From positions 2,309,444 to 2,373,443 of the forward strand of contig JABFRN010000001.1 in assembly GCA_013141175.1 (NCBI GenBank): 64,000 nucleotides of DNA. The letters run 5' to 3'. The stretch's first letter is position 1. The number at the start of each line of letters is the position of its first letter. Below the pieces are notes generated by a model. It made no database searches, was not told the origin of the DNA, and worked only from the letters and a program-made list of their open reading frames with translations. Origin of the DNA: Lysobacter sp. Lineage in GTDB: Bacteria > Pseudomonadota > Gammaproteobacteria > Xanthomonadales > Xanthomonadaceae. Below, piece after piece: positions 47,218 to 56,159 of this stretch. The position numbers and the translations under genes were made by a program.

Positions 47218-50200
47218 TTACGATCTGATCCACTGATCCACAATTCTTGTGGATTCGGCAACACTAACATATACGCCGCAATCTGTTTTCAAGCGCTCAA
47301 TGCTTTCTAATAATCGCGCGGTTCTAACGGGTGAAGATCTACCCAGTGAATTAATCGCATCCTGGTAAAAAGAAATAGCGAGCTTGTACTCGCTTTTGGA
47401 CTCTAATACTTCTCCAATCCATTGCCTGGCATATGCTCTATTTCCGCTTAAGTCTGGGGCCGTGTCACCTTGTAGAGCGCGAATCGATTTTTTATAACAA
47501 ACTAGCGCGCCATCAAAATCTTTGACTAAGTGTAAACATCTGCCGACATTGCCGAGTGTCGGTCCATCATCAAGTGCAACATTGCTGTTTGAGTCTATTA
47601 AATCTGCCAAGGCATAACTTTTCAAAAAATATTTTAAAGCAGCACGCGGGTCTCCATTGTCTCGTTGGGCCAAAGCCAAGCTGTGAGCGCAATCAAAGGA
47701 AGTATCAACATTGGTCTCGTTCTTCAGCGAATCTCCTTGGGATGCCCATTCGATAGCCTGTGAGAAATTCAAACGAACCCAATATGAGTGCGCTTTGATA
47801 TCACAATACTTGATAAATCGAGCGGTTTTCTTTGGTATCGTCAATTCAAACCTAGATAACAGCTCGTCAGCTTTGTCATGCTCACCTAGTTGATCAAATG
47901 CGTTGACTGTGGCGCCAATAAGGTGATCGAATCTCTTGAATTTTGTGGCAGCAGTCTCCCAATCAATTGATTCAAATAGAATGCGCGAAATACGTATGAA
48001 CTCTTCGATATGCCCTCCGCCAAGCATTACATCTTCGACTTTATGCAGGGTGTCGAAGGCTTGTTCGTGGAGTCCAGCTGTTATTTCAAGTTCCGCTTTT
48101 TGTGACCAGCGTTCTAGCATGGGAAGCGGCAAAAAAGCGCTTAGCATTGATTCAATCGAGCCAATAATGAATTCGTACTGAGTGAGAACCACTCTTATGA
48201 AACCACTGCGTTCATTCCGTTCAAAACGTGCTCTGATGAATTGCCTAACAAGAGGGTGGAGGTCATATAAGTCAGGGGCGTTCGTTTCCGGCTTAACTAC
48301 GATAAGGTTTAGTGAAATTAGTGATTTCAGAGACTTCTTGAATTTATTGTAGTTCAATTCTGAAGAGACAAATTTCTCAATCGTATTCTCTGTCTCTGGG
48401 CGCATTGTTTCAGCCATAAATCTAAGAACCATTTGTTCTCTTTGAGCAAGAGTATCCCAGATCGAAGATAACACGTCAGGGCCATCGCCTCGTCCACGGC
48501 GTAGATTATCTAAGAGTTTTCTTAGAGTAGTTCCGGGAACTTTTGCCACTTGAGTAGCCATCAGGTCTAGCCAAAAGGCATGCCCTTTTGTAAGGGTGTG
48601 CGCCTCTTTAATTTCAATTTCAGGCACAAATTCACCATTTGCTCTTTTCTTAAAAAGCTCGATTGCCTCATCTTCAGAAATGCCTTGCACGGAAAACGTA
48701 ATAATTTCTGAAGAATCATAATGTATATCAGGTCTGCACGTGATTATTAATCGGTTTGAAGTCGCGTTGTTTGATAGCTTTCCAACAAGAGTATCGAGAA
48801 TTCCTGTGAATTTTTTAAATTCCAAGTCAACGTACTTATCTACGTTGTCAAATACGAATATGGACTTTGAGTTTTTAGTTATATCTATCAATAATTCTGA
48901 TATTTCAATATCAGATAGCTCGCAAATTTCTTCTGATTTAATGGAGCCCCCGCTGTAGCGGGAAATTATTTCTGTAATTTGGGTTCTTATTCTATCCCCC
49001 TCTTCTTTGCAGTCACGCCAATCCCATCTTTCAAAATTTATCTTTTCCTCCATGGATATCTGCAAATATCTGGCAGCCAAGACTGATTTTCCTTGGCCGC
49101 CAATTCCGCAAAAAGCAACCACCTTGGCGTTGGAAGTCTCAAGTGATCTAAGCTCGGCTTCGCGACCTACCCACACGTCAATGTTTGGTGGGCGATCGCA
49201 TTCCAGAGTCGGTAGTTTGAAGGGTTTCGTTTTATGTATTTCTCTCTCTGAATCGATCATATTTGACCGCGATACGGCTGAATTCTCCTGCCCACCAATA
49301 TTTTTATTTTTATGCCATGCTGCTAAAAGATCAGGGATAAAAGTATGGCAATTTATTCCCGCGTAAAAAGTTACTCGATTGCGATTAATCCCGGAGGCGA
49401 GTGATTCTAATAGATAATCAGAAAATTTGGGCTGATCTTCATAGGCGGCCCAGAGTATTTCAGGGAATAGATTGTTGTTGCTTACAAGGCCGTTAAGAGC
49501 GCCTGTGAATATATCTGGCCAGCCTCCATACGCTAGAACGACCACAATCTTATCTTCAAGAAGTTTCAATAGTGAATTCTTTAGTGTTGGCCTGCCGTGT
49601 AATAACTGCTCTCCAGTATGAAGAGTGTCGTTGCCATGCCAATAGCCATGAATGTGAATGACTTGACAGCCATTTGCTGTGCTATTTTCTATCGCCCCAT
49701 CGGCCGATAACGATGTTCTCCATGCTGAGCCGCCATGCTTGTTGATGGCAACCTCTATCAGTGGGTCGAAATTGGATGTAACTACTGCCTTGCCGAAGGT
49801 TTCTGGAAAATCAGCGATTAACTGACCAAGCGCATCAACGCCTGGGCTTAGATGCCAGCAGCGCGCATCTTTGTCTAAGTTTGCAAGCTGGTCGTTTGTT
49901 AGAGAGCAAATAGTATGTTTAGAGATATTATTTTTATTAATTAATAGAGCGCCTGAAACAGCTTGCTTAACTATTTTGTTGGCTGCATCTTGCCCTCTAC
50001 CTCCTGTGAGAAATTTGAATGCAGACTGATATCTGTTCTTTGATGTTGACAACTCTCTATCTAAAGCTTCAAGTCGAGCTGGTCTTGCAAGGAACTGATC
50101 GCGGATAAGTTCTACGACTGACTGAACATTTGCAATTCCATAGCGGCTATCCCCATGTGGTGCTGTCATGGGCGAACCTGTTACAAAAATAACTTTTTTC

Positions 50201-50277
50201 CCCGATCCTATTACTCCATCAGAAAGCCTGTCTAGCAACGCCTCTTTATCGTAAAGCTGCAGTCTATTGTCGATCAT
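47218..50277 (-). CDS. SIR2 / NB-ARC / TPR protein, candidate antiphage NLR-like effector
   Basis: Protein of 1019 residues from the ATG at 50275-50277 (MIDNRLQLYDKEALLDRLSD); a TTG at 50451 would add 58 residues. Residues 1-330 are a SIR2-like NAD-binding domain: VIFVTGSPMTAPHG, VVTSNFDPLIEVAI (Asn169), IHIHGYWHGND (His210), VVVLAYGGWPDIF. Residues about 370-640 are an NB-ARC STAND ATPase: WVGREAEL, Walker A CGIGGQGKSVLAA (about 390-401), Walker B KSIFVFDNVDKY, sensor NRLIITCRPDI, and a winged-helix end HPLVRQFIRARF. The rest is helical TPR. In known relatives a SIR2 domain on a STAND core depletes NAD when the repeats sense phage. The gene is strikingly AT-rich between GC-rich neighbours and stands alone, which suggests recent acquisition. 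Confidence 0.9.
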   Translation of the reverse strand: MIDNRLQLYDKEALLDRLSDGVIGSGKKVIFVTGSPMTAPHGDSRYGIANVQSVVELIRDQFLARPARLEALDRELSTSKNRYQSAFKFLTGGRGQDAANKIVKQAVSGALLINKNNISKHTICSLTNDQLANLDKDARCWHLSPGVDALGQLIADFPETFGKAVVTSNFDPLIEVAINKHGGSAWRTSLSADGAIENSTANGCQVIHIHGYWHGNDTLHTGEQLLHGRPTLKNSLLKLLEDKIVVVLAYGGWPDIFTGALNGLVSNNNLFPEILWAAYEDQPKFSDYLLESLASGINRNRVTFYAGINCHTFIPDLLAAWHKNKNIGGQENSAVSRSNMIDSEREIHKTKPFKLPTLECDRPPNIDVWVGREAELRSLETSNAKVVAFCGIGGQGKSVLAARYLQISMEEKINFERWDWRDCKEEGDRIRTQITEIISRYSGGSIKSEEICELSDIEISELLIDITKNSKSIFVFDNVDKYVDLEFKKFTGILDTLVGKLSNNATSNRLIITCRPDIHYDSSEIITFSVQGISEDEAIELFKKRANGEFVPEIEIKEAHTLTKGHAFWLDLMATQVAKVPGTTLRKLLDNLRRGRGDGPDVLSSIWDTLAQREQMVLRFMAETMRPETENTIEKFVSSELNYNKFKKSLKSLISLNLIVVKPETNAPDLYDLHPLVRQFIRARFERNERSGFIRVVLTQYEFIIGSIESMLSAFLPLPMLERWSQKAELEITAGLHEQAFDTLHKVEDVMLGGGHIEEFIRISRILFESIDWETAATKFKRFDHLIGATVNAFDQLGEHDKADELLSRFELTIPKKTARFIKYCDIKAHSYWVRLNFSQAIEWASQGDSLKNETNVDTSFDCAHSLALAQRDNGDPRAALKYFLKSYALADLIDSNSNVALDDGPTLGNVGRCLHLVKDFDGALVCYKKSIRALQGDTAPDLSGNRAYARQWIGEVLESKSEYKLAISFYQDAINSLGRSSPVRTARLLESIERLKTDCGVYVSVAESTRIVDQWIRS

Positions 50278-50451
50278 TGAGATGGTTTCCACTTTCTTCT
50301 TAGATTGGTAGGCCAAGGATTTTATTGATAAATGTCTTTTTGATTTAGTCGACAAAGTCGTGCGCAAAGTTGTGGCTAATTGCGAGGTGCTGTGGCCTTG
50401 ATTTTTGTCAGATAAGTTTTCGAGAATCCATTTGTCGGAATTTTCTAGCAA

Positions 50452-50859
50452 CCTGTCAAAACTGACAGCTTTACAAAAGCACTGTGGGCTGGGTCATCAG
50501 TAGTCAGCGAGTAGTCCGGGTAAGGTCGAAGACCGCACTCGGGGCTTTTGATCATTAACCGTCACCGAGGCTTGGCAGCTTGCGTTTTCCCGGGTGCGTG
50601 CTGCGCACTTACCCGGGCTACGATAAAGGCCGTAATGCGCATACGTGCAGAGGGCACAAGCGAAGCGTCATGCACCATTTCTTGGCATTCGGCGGTTGCG
50701 ATGCTCCCTTGGCGCATGACGCCTTCGGCTTATGCGCCCTACGAAAGCGGGTTCGTGTGTCCGCTCCTGGCCGAAAGTCGCCTTGGCTGCTAGGCGGTAG
50801 GCTGCCGCGATCCTTGGCGACCTGAAAAACCTATTGGAAGCAGTTTTTTCAGCAACCTG
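50452..50859. other. Intergenic region packed with hairpin repeats
   Basis: This 408-bp stretch has no supported gene. It includes CCGGGTAAGGTCGAAGACCG (50517-50536), CCCGGGTGCGTGCTGCGCAC with TTACCCGGG (50589-50617), and the first 65-bp direct repeat (50626-50690). The 12-mer AGCAACCTGTCA occurs at 50447-50458 and again at 50851-50862, on both sides of the stretch. Confidence 0.55.
50626..50690. repeat. 65-bp direct repeat, copy 1
   Basis: Matches 52426-52490 at 59 of 65 positions in the same orientation, offset by exactly 1800 bp, and flanks the YegD-like gene. It contains the AAGCGAAGCG core of the local hairpin family. Confidence 0.85.
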
Positions 50860-52302
50860 TCAGAGCGCAGCCGCGTGCGCCAATCCCGTCACCACGCCCA
50901 GCGACGCGTTGCCCATGACCAGCTCCGCATCCGGGAACATCTCCCTCACGAGCTGCGGCACATAGGGCGAGCGCGACATGCCGCCGGTGAGATAGACCGT
51001 CTCCGGCGGCTGCGTCAGTTCGGCCATGGCGCTCTCCATGAGCGTGCGCACATGGCGGAGGAACGGTGACGCGGCATCGTCGAGGCGTGCGGAGTCGAGG
51101 GTCCCGATCAAGCCTGTCTCGATGAAATCGAGATCCAGCGTTACGCACTCGGTTTGGCTCAATTGGATCTTGGCGCGCTCAACGGCACGATTCAGGCGAA
51201 CGGTTTGGCCCGGCGCCCTCAGGCTTTCCAGACGCTGGCCATAGGGCGCTTCGACATGCGCGAACGAGGCCTCGCGGAACCGGGCCTGACGCTGCAGGTC
51301 CTGCACGGCGGACGCTTCGTAGAAGCGGTGCACCGGCGTGTCGGTGACGTTTTTCCCGAACAGCGGCATGACCGAGCGCATGCTCAGCTCGATGTCCACA
51401 TCGGTTCCGCCCACCGGCTCGCCCCATGCGCCATGCACGACAGGTGCGTTTTCCGCACCGCCGACATCGGCAAGGGCGATGTCCGTCGTTCCACCGCCGA
51501 TGTCGAGGATCAGCGTCCTGCGGGGGCGTTCGTTGCGCTGGTGATAGCCGTACGCAGCCGCTGCCGGTTCTTCGAGGAACGCCACATCGTCGAAGCCCGC
51601 GGCATACGCCGCGTCGGTCAGTATTTCGAGCGCCTGTACGCCGCCTGCTTCTTTCATCGAGCTTCGGAATCGCACCGGGCGCCCCAGGAGGGCCGCCCTG
51701 ACGTCGCGACCGAGCTGCGCGCTCGCCGTAAGCCGGATATGCCGCAGCAACTGTGTGGCGATACCCAACAGTGTGTCGCGCGCATGCGCCTCCAGCCGGT
51801 AGCCCAGCATGGACTTCGGAGAGACCACCAACTGGCCCGTGCTCTCCTCGATGAAGGCATCGACCGCCTCTTCGCCATAAAGCGCGTGCTGCAGGTCCAC
51901 GCGCTCGAGCATGGCCTTGCGCATCTCCAGGGCCGCCCAGCGCCGACGCACGAGCGCGCGCGCGTCGCGCTCCAGTTCCGGCTCGCTTCGAACGCGCGGC
52001 GAGGGAATCATGCCCAGCTCGCGTGACCGCTGGGGTTCGGGGCGCTGCATCGCCTGCTCGCGGCGTGCACGAAGGTCCGCATGCAGCATGGCCTGATCGC
52101 GCCGGAATTCTCCCATCAGCCTCCGGGTCTCGTCGTGCATGTCGTCGGTGAGTACGAAGTCGGACAGGTCCGGTAGCCGTTGCGGGAAATAAACCGTGGT
52201 ACGGAACTGCAGGTCGTCGCCAAACCGGATCAACTGCAACTCGCCATCGATCACAGCACCGGCGGCCGAATAGCTCGTGCCGAAGTCGATTCCGATGCGC
52301 AT
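50860..52302 (-). CDS. yegD: Hsp70 family chaperone-like protein, YegD type
   Basis: Protein of 480 residues from the ATG at 52300-52302 (MRIGIDFGTSYSAAGAVIDG). The actin/Hsp70 ATPase marks are present: phosphate 1 GIDFGTSYSAAG, VSPKSMLGYRLEA, the connect region FLEEPAAAAYGYH, phosphate 2 LILDIGGGTTDIAL and the adenosine motif YLTGGMSRSPYVPQL. There is no full substrate-binding domain, which fits YegD, a short Hsp70 relative of unknown client range. A charged helical insert (about 55-115: MHDETRRLMGEFRRDQAMLH) is longer than in E. coli YegD. It is flanked by 65-bp direct repeats and lacks a DnaJ or GrpE neighbour here. Confidence 0.9.
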   Translation of the reverse strand: MRIGIDFGTSYSAAGAVIDGELQLIRFGDDLQFRTTVYFPQRLPDLSDFVLTDDMHDETRRLMGEFRRDQAMLHADLRARREQAMQRPEPQRSRELGMIPSPRVRSEPELERDARALVRRRWAALEMRKAMLERVDLQHALYGEEAVDAFIEESTGQLVVSPKSMLGYRLEAHARDTLLGIATQLLRHIRLTASAQLGRDVRAALLGRPVRFRSSMKEAGGVQALEILTDAAYAAGFDDVAFLEEPAAAAYGYHQRNERPRRTLILDIGGGTTDIALADVGGAENAPVVHGAWGEPVGGTDVDIELSMRSVMPLFGKNVTDTPVHRFYEASAVQDLQRQARFREASFAHVEAPYGQRLESLRAPGQTVRLNRAVERAKIQLSQTECVTLDLDFIETGLIGTLDSARLDDAASPFLRHVRTLMESAMAELTQPPETVYLTGGMSRSPYVPQLVREMFPDAELVMGNASLGVVTGLAHAAAL

Positions 52303-52425
52303 GCACTTCCCGAAAAGCAATGATGAGGCAGACCATTCTGCCGCAAACGGTGCCGCTTGGTGTCCGTTGGATCAATCGAGCCTGCTGTGTCTGCTTCGGG
52401 TTCTGCGCGTTCCACGCCGCATACC

Positions 52426-52490
52426 AAGGCCGTAAGGCGCATACGTGTAAGGTGCATAAGCGAAGCGTCATGCACCATTTCTTGGCATTC
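52426..52490. repeat. 65-bp direct repeat, copy 2
   Basis: Second copy of the unit at 50626-50690. It includes GGTGCAT / ATGCACC arms (52451-52476) around AAGCGAAGCGTC. Confidence 0.85.
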
Positions 52491-52518
52491 CCGGGTCTCG
52501 CCGATGGCGAGACCCGGG
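52490..52518. repeat. 13-bp-arm hairpin, CCCGGGTCTCGCC type
   Basis: CCCGGGTCTCGCC, GAT, then GGCGAGACCCGGG form a perfect 13-bp stem followed by CTACG. A near-identical copy is at 53804-53832 (one arm mismatch). Confidence 0.8.
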
Positions 52519-52714
52519 CTACGAAAAGCCGGGTATGTGTCTATTTCGTCACGCCATGTTTCGGCTGTCTGCCCCTCATCCGGCCTTCGGCCACCTTCTC
52601 CCCACGATGCGGGTTTGTAGCTGTATTTCACACACTATCGAACGCATGTCTGTCTAGTTCCCGTTGTTGTACATTTCCCCATCCCGCCCCGGATGGCCGC
52701 ACACAGGTGAATCG

Positions 52715-53698
52715 ATGCGACTCAGGCCGTGGATGCCGCTCATCATCAGTGTCGTTGCGATCACCGCCGCGCTGCTGTACTGGCGGCACTGGATCCACGA
52801 GCAGCGCGCGCTCGAAAAGGCGCAAGCGCGGGCGCAGGTCGCGAAGCGCAGCGTGAAGCGAGATCGCGCGGCGCATCCGGCGCCGTTGCCCGGTGCGAAG
52901 CATGTCGAGAGTGCGCACTATGCGATCACGACGACCGCCGACGCGGCGCAGACGCAGCGTGTCGTTGATGCGGTGGAGGCGCTTCATGTCGCGTACGGTC
53001 GGTTGTTTTCGGCGCATGTGGCGCCAGCGGCGGATCGCGACAGACTGAAGCTCACGCTCTATGCCTATCGGGAACAGTTCAAGGCGAACAACTACAGCAT
53101 GCCGTGGGCGGAAGCCTATTACCTGCGGCCGGTCTGCTACGCCTACTATGCCAAGAGCGAGCGCAACCCGTATCACTGGATGATCCACGAGGCCACGCAT
53201 CAGTTGAACGCGGAGGTCGCGGGTTTCCGGAAAGCGAAATGGATCGACGAAGGCCTGGCGACGTATTTCGGCACGAGTCGATTGGAACGGGGTCGACTGG
53301 TACCCGGCACGATCGATCCGGATACCTATCCGGTCTGGTGGCTCACGAACGCAGGGTTGACGGGCAGTCTCGACGACGACATCGAAGCCGGTCGCTGGAT
53401 ACCGATCCGCGCGATCATCACCGGCAAAGATGCGCCCAACATCAACAGCAACGTCAATCGCTATTACATCCAGTACTGGAGCCTGAGCCATTTCCTGTTC
53501 CACTACGAGAATGGCCGCTACGCCGCCGCATACAAGCGCCTGATCGCCGAAGGCGGCTCGCTGAAGAATTTCGAGACGATGATCGGGCCTGCCGACAAGA
53601 TCGAATATCAGTGGTACCGCTATCTTCAAGGAAAGATCCAGGAGATGACGCCGACGGTCGACGCTGATGGCGTGACCACGATTGTGCGGAGCCGGTAG
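52715..53698 (+). CDS. Membrane-anchored gluzincin-type metallopeptidase
   Basis: Protein of 327 residues from the ATG at 52715 with one N-terminal membrane helix (MPLIISVVAITAALLYWRHW, about 7-26), so the catalytic part is probably periplasmic. A zinc site fits HExxH plus Glu: His158-Glu159-His162 in WMIHEATHQLN and Glu179 in KWIDEGLATYFGTS. YYIQYWSLSHFLFHYENGRY follows, as in DUF1570 and peptidase MA-like proteins. An earlier frame start is less likely. The substrate is unknown. It is divergent from yegD across a repeat-rich gap. Confidence 0.85.
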   Translation: MRLRPWMPLIISVVAITAALLYWRHWIHEQRALEKAQARAQVAKRSVKRDRAAHPAPLPGAKHVESAHYAITTTADAAQTQRVVDAVEALHVAYGRLFSAHVAPAADRDRLKLTLYAYREQFKANNYSMPWAEAYYLRPVCYAYYAKSERNPYHWMIHEATHQLNAEVAGFRKAKWIDEGLATYFGTSRLERGRLVPGTIDPDTYPVWWLTNAGLTGSLDDDIEAGRWIPIRAIITGKDAPNINSNVNRYYIQYWSLSHFLFHYENGRYAAAYKRLIAEGGSLKNFETMIGPADKIEYQWYRYLQGKIQEMTPTVDADGVTTIVRSR

Positions 53699-53803
53699 TG
53701 TCGTCGGCGGGGTGTCGCATCGCGACACCTGGGGGAGCGGTCGCCGCGATGCCACGCATCGAATATCAACCGGGTTTGCTGCCACATGTCTGCCTGCCGA
53801 GCT

Positions 53804-53832
53804 CCCGGGTCTCGCCGATGGCGAAACCCGGG
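53804..53832. repeat. 13-bp-arm hairpin, second copy
   Basis: CCCGGGTCTCGCC, GAT, GGCGAAACCCGGG, followed by CTACG as in the copy at 52490-52518. It lies just before a lipoprotein gene. Confidence 0.8.
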
Positions 53833-53888
53833 CTACGAAATCGGCGCGGAGCCATGGCGGGCCAGTGGATCACCAGGAGGTCGTGCGG

Positions 53889-54454
53889 ATGCGTGCAGAA
53901 CCCATGCGTCGGATTCGTCGAGGGTTGTTTTTCCGGATGTCGGTGCTGCTCGGGATCGGATCGCTGCTGGCCGGATGCATCGATCGCGAGATTCTCGAAT
54001 ACGAACCGGTCGCTCTCGATCTGGACGGCAAGAGCGAGCTGCATATTTCGACCTGCCCGGCGGGATTCCCCCGGAGGATTTCGGGCATTCCGTTCCTGTA
54101 CAAGACCACTCGAACCCCGGAATCGGTTTTCTTCCAGGTGTTCGTCAGGGACATCCAGAAAAAGTCGGCCCGAACACCCACGTCGAGTCCATCCGGATCC
54201 ATTCGTTTTCCTACCGGATCGACAACGATGCGCCTGTCGTACTGAGTTCGCAGTACGACGGCCACTTCTGGATGCAGGAACAGAACCACGACAACAACGG
54301 TGAGATCAAGCCGGTCCCGTGGGTATCCGGCAAGCCGCTCGCCATCGACATTTCGCTCACCCTCAATGGCAAGGATTACGCATTGAAGACGCGAATGCGG
54401 CCCATCATGCGCGAGAAGACCGGGTCGCTCGTGGCGCATGAATTGCTTCGATGA
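53889..54454 (+). pseudogene. Lipoprotein of unknown function, frameshifted at an A5 run
   Basis: An AGGAGG site precedes the ATG at 53889. The first frame (to about 54163) encodes a signal with lipobox SLLAGC and a mature start IDREILEYEPVALDLDGKSE, continuing to FFQVFVRDIQKK. The sense then moves to another frame (VGPNTHVESIRIHSFSYRID, NDAPVVLSSQYDGHFW, to ARTMRPI-like end at 54454). Six A instead of five at 54159-54163 would join the two as DIQKKVGPNTHVES, giving about 189 residues. It may be a sequencing error, a decayed gene, or slippage. No family is recognised. Confidence 0.75.
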
Positions 54455-54464
54455 CATCGCCGTA

Positions 54465-54491
54465 GCCCGGGTAAGCGAAGCGCACCCGGGC
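54465..54491. repeat. Palindromic repeat with GCGAAGCG loop
   Basis: The arms GCCCGGGT and ACCCGGGC (8 bp, perfect) flank the 11-nt loop AAGCGAAGCGC. It has the same arm and loop lengths as the copy at 47064-47090 but different arm sequence. Confidence 0.75.
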
Positions 54492-54561
54492 GAACGACGG
54501 GAAACCCCCGGATGCGGCCCGCGGCCTTGAATTTTTTGACGCGTGTGCTGACATTGCGCCC

Positions 54562-54596
54562 AAAAAAAAACAGAGACGCCATTGCTGGCGCCCCTG
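54562..54596 (-). terminator. Rho-independent terminator (minus strand)
   Basis: On the minus strand CAGGGGCGCCA, loop GCAA, TGGCGTCTCTG (11 bp with two G-T pairs) is followed by nine T. It would end transcription of the small gene at 54822-55004 and anything reading through from upstream. Confidence 0.85.
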
Positions 54597-54821
54597 GTTT
54601 TCGATGCGGTGGATGGATCATCCATGCCTCATCTGTTGCGGTCCGCCTGTGGTGGACAGCGCTGCGTCTGGATCGCTGTTATCCAGCGGGTGCTTGGTCG
54701 CGACAGTGTCGAGGGTGTCGCACCGGGATCGCCGCGATTTGCAAGCCGGCAATCGGATCGTGGCGCATGCTCATGTCACGCTGACCGAAGGGTCAGTCGG
54801 CGGATCGGCGTAGCGCCTGGT

Positions 54822-55004
54822 TCAGCGCTTGCTGTCGCCGGAGGCTTTCGGTTCGTCGGCCTTCACGGTCGGCTTGTCGGTACCGGTCTTGTGGTCATCT
54901 TCCTTCACCGCCGGCTTGGCGCTGGGGTTCGACGGGTTGGACGGGTTCGGCGACGGGGCCTTCATCGGCGGATTCTGGTTTTCTTTCTGGTCGCTCTGGC
55001 TCAT
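54822..55004 (-). CDS. Small disordered protein
   Basis: Sixty residues from the ATG at 55002-55004 with a good AAGGAA site seven bases upstream. The composition is almost wholly Lys, Pro, Ser, Asn, Asp and Glu (MSQSDQKENQNPPMKAPSPN at the start, KADEPKASGDSKR at the end), with an NPSNPSNPS repeat. It has no hydrophobic core, so it is predicted disordered. Such small hydrophilic proteins are often stress-induced, but nothing in the sequence proves a role. It lies downstream of the KaiC/GGDEF/kinase operon, 165 bp from the kinase stop, and before the terminator at 54562. Confidence 0.65.
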   Translation of the reverse strand: MSQSDQKENQNPPMKAPSPNPSNPSNPSAKPAVKEDDHKTGTDKPTVKADEPKASGDSKR

Positions 55005-55169
55005 GGGTGTTTCCTTGGGGGACGTGCACTGATCGCGCACATCCAGAAGCATTGCAATGTTCGTGCCAGATGGGGTTCTCTGCCGATTCAACCACTTGGC
55101 GACGATGCGCACGCTTCGCGTCATGCATTGTGCGGAATGCTTCATGCGCAGCGCGCGATGCGTTCAGCT

Positions 55170-56159
55170 TCAGGTGTCTTCTTCCCGAAAGACATTCAGC
55201 GGGAGGGTCACGAAGAATTCGCTTCCAAGCCCGATGCCTCCACTCGCGACGACGACCGTTCCGCCGTGCGCTTCCACCAATTCCTTTACGACGGTCAGGC
55301 CGATCCCCAGTCCTTGTCCGTTGAAGCCTGTGGCGTGGTCGTCCTGGGCAAAGGGCTCGAAGACGCGCGGCAGCGCATCGAGGCTGATGCCGATGCCATC
55401 GTCGCTCACATGGATCACCACATCGTCCTTGTGGACATGGACGGCCAGACGGATCTCGCCGCCATCGGGCGTGTATTTCGAGGCGTTGTCGAGCAGGTTG
55501 CTGAGAATCTGGTTCAAACGAATGGGGTCCGCCTCCAGCACGACAGGTTGCAGGGGCAGGTCGAGGCGGAAATGCTGCAGCCGCGCGTCCATGGCGGGTC
55601 TCGATGCGTTGATGGCATCGTCGATCACCTTGGCGAGATCGATCGTACGAAAATGCAACCGGAGCTTGCCCGTGCTGGAGCGCGACAGATCCAACAGGTC
55701 GCCGACCAATCGGGTGATGTGCGTGACCTGCTGCTCGATGATGGTCTGCATGCGCTGCAGATCGTCGGGATTGGCGCTGCGCAACAGGGACGCCGCGACG
55801 CCCAGCGGTGTCAGGGGGTTGCGCAGTTCGTGCGCGACCAGCGCCAGGAATTCCTTTTGGCGCTGCTGCGATTGCTCGGCCGCCGCCTGGAGTGTCTGGG
55901 CATTCAATGCGGCCAATACCAGCTGTTCGTTGGCTTCGCGCAATTGCGCGGCGCGTCGCTCATGGTCGGCCACCACCACATCGTGATGAACGATGGATTG
56001 CTGCAGCGAAGCCAAGGTTGCGGGGGGGGGGCTTCGTTCTCGGCACCCTCCTTGTGGAAAGCGTAACCGCCCATGCCCAGCCGCTTCGCCCGGTACATGG
56101 CCGCATCGGCGCGATCGATCAGCAACTGCGGCGCGTCTCCATCGTCGGGATACCTGCAA
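55170..56159 (-). CDS. Histidine kinase part of a split GGDEF/kinase protein
   Basis: From the G10 tract (56022-56031) downwards this frame encodes a coiled coil (ERRAAQLREANEQLVLAALN), then a HisKA domain with the H-box FLALVAHELRNPLTPLG, and an HATPase: N-box LNQILSNLLDNASKYT, G1 VSDDGIGIS, F-box VFEPF, G2 GQGLGIGLTVVKELVEAHGG. No receiver domain follows. The sequence above the tract in this frame (from the ATG at 56159) is only the wrong-frame reading of the GGDEF end, so the natural product is almost certainly a fusion with the gene at 55904-56824. A run of 11 or 8 C on the coding strand would restore it. The kinase core is complete. Confidence 0.85.
   Translation of the reverse strand: MQVSRRWRRAAVADRSRRCGHVPGEAAGHGRLRFPQGGCRERSPPPATLASLQQSIVHHDVVVADHERRAAQLREANEQLVLAALNAQTLQAAAEQSQQRQKEFLALVAHELRNPLTPLGVAASLLRSANPDDLQRMQTIIEQQVTHITRLVGDLLDLSRSSTGKLRLHFRTIDLAKVIDDAINASRPAMDARLQHFRLDLPLQPVVLEADPIRLNQILSNLLDNASKYTPDGGEIRLAVHVHKDDVVIHVSDDGIGISLDALPRVFEPFAQDDHATGFNGQGLGIGLTVVKELVEAHGGTVVVASGGIGLGSEFFVTLPLNVFREEDT

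Larger units (their letters stand above)
52303..52714. other. Intergenic region with repeats
   Basis: This 412-bp stretch lies between divergent genes and has no supported gene. It carries the second 65-bp repeat (52426-52490), a 13-bp-arm hairpin (52490-52518), and a short unit, CCTCATCCGGCCTTCGGCCA with CCTTCTCCCC (about 52573-52602), of a kind common between genes in this bacterial family. Confidence 0.55.
54455..54821. other. Intergenic region
   Basis: This 367-bp stretch contains the hairpin repeat at 54465-54491 and a minus-strand terminator at 54562-54596. The remaining 225 bp up to the small gene show nothing recognisable. Confidence 0.5.

Noticed and set aside
50278-50451. N-terminal extension of the SIR2 protein from a TTG at 50451
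   Set aside because: TTG start with poor ribosome site; the extension is Ser/Lys/Thr-rich and the SIR2 family-like sequence begins after the ATG at 50277. Kept only as an alternative.
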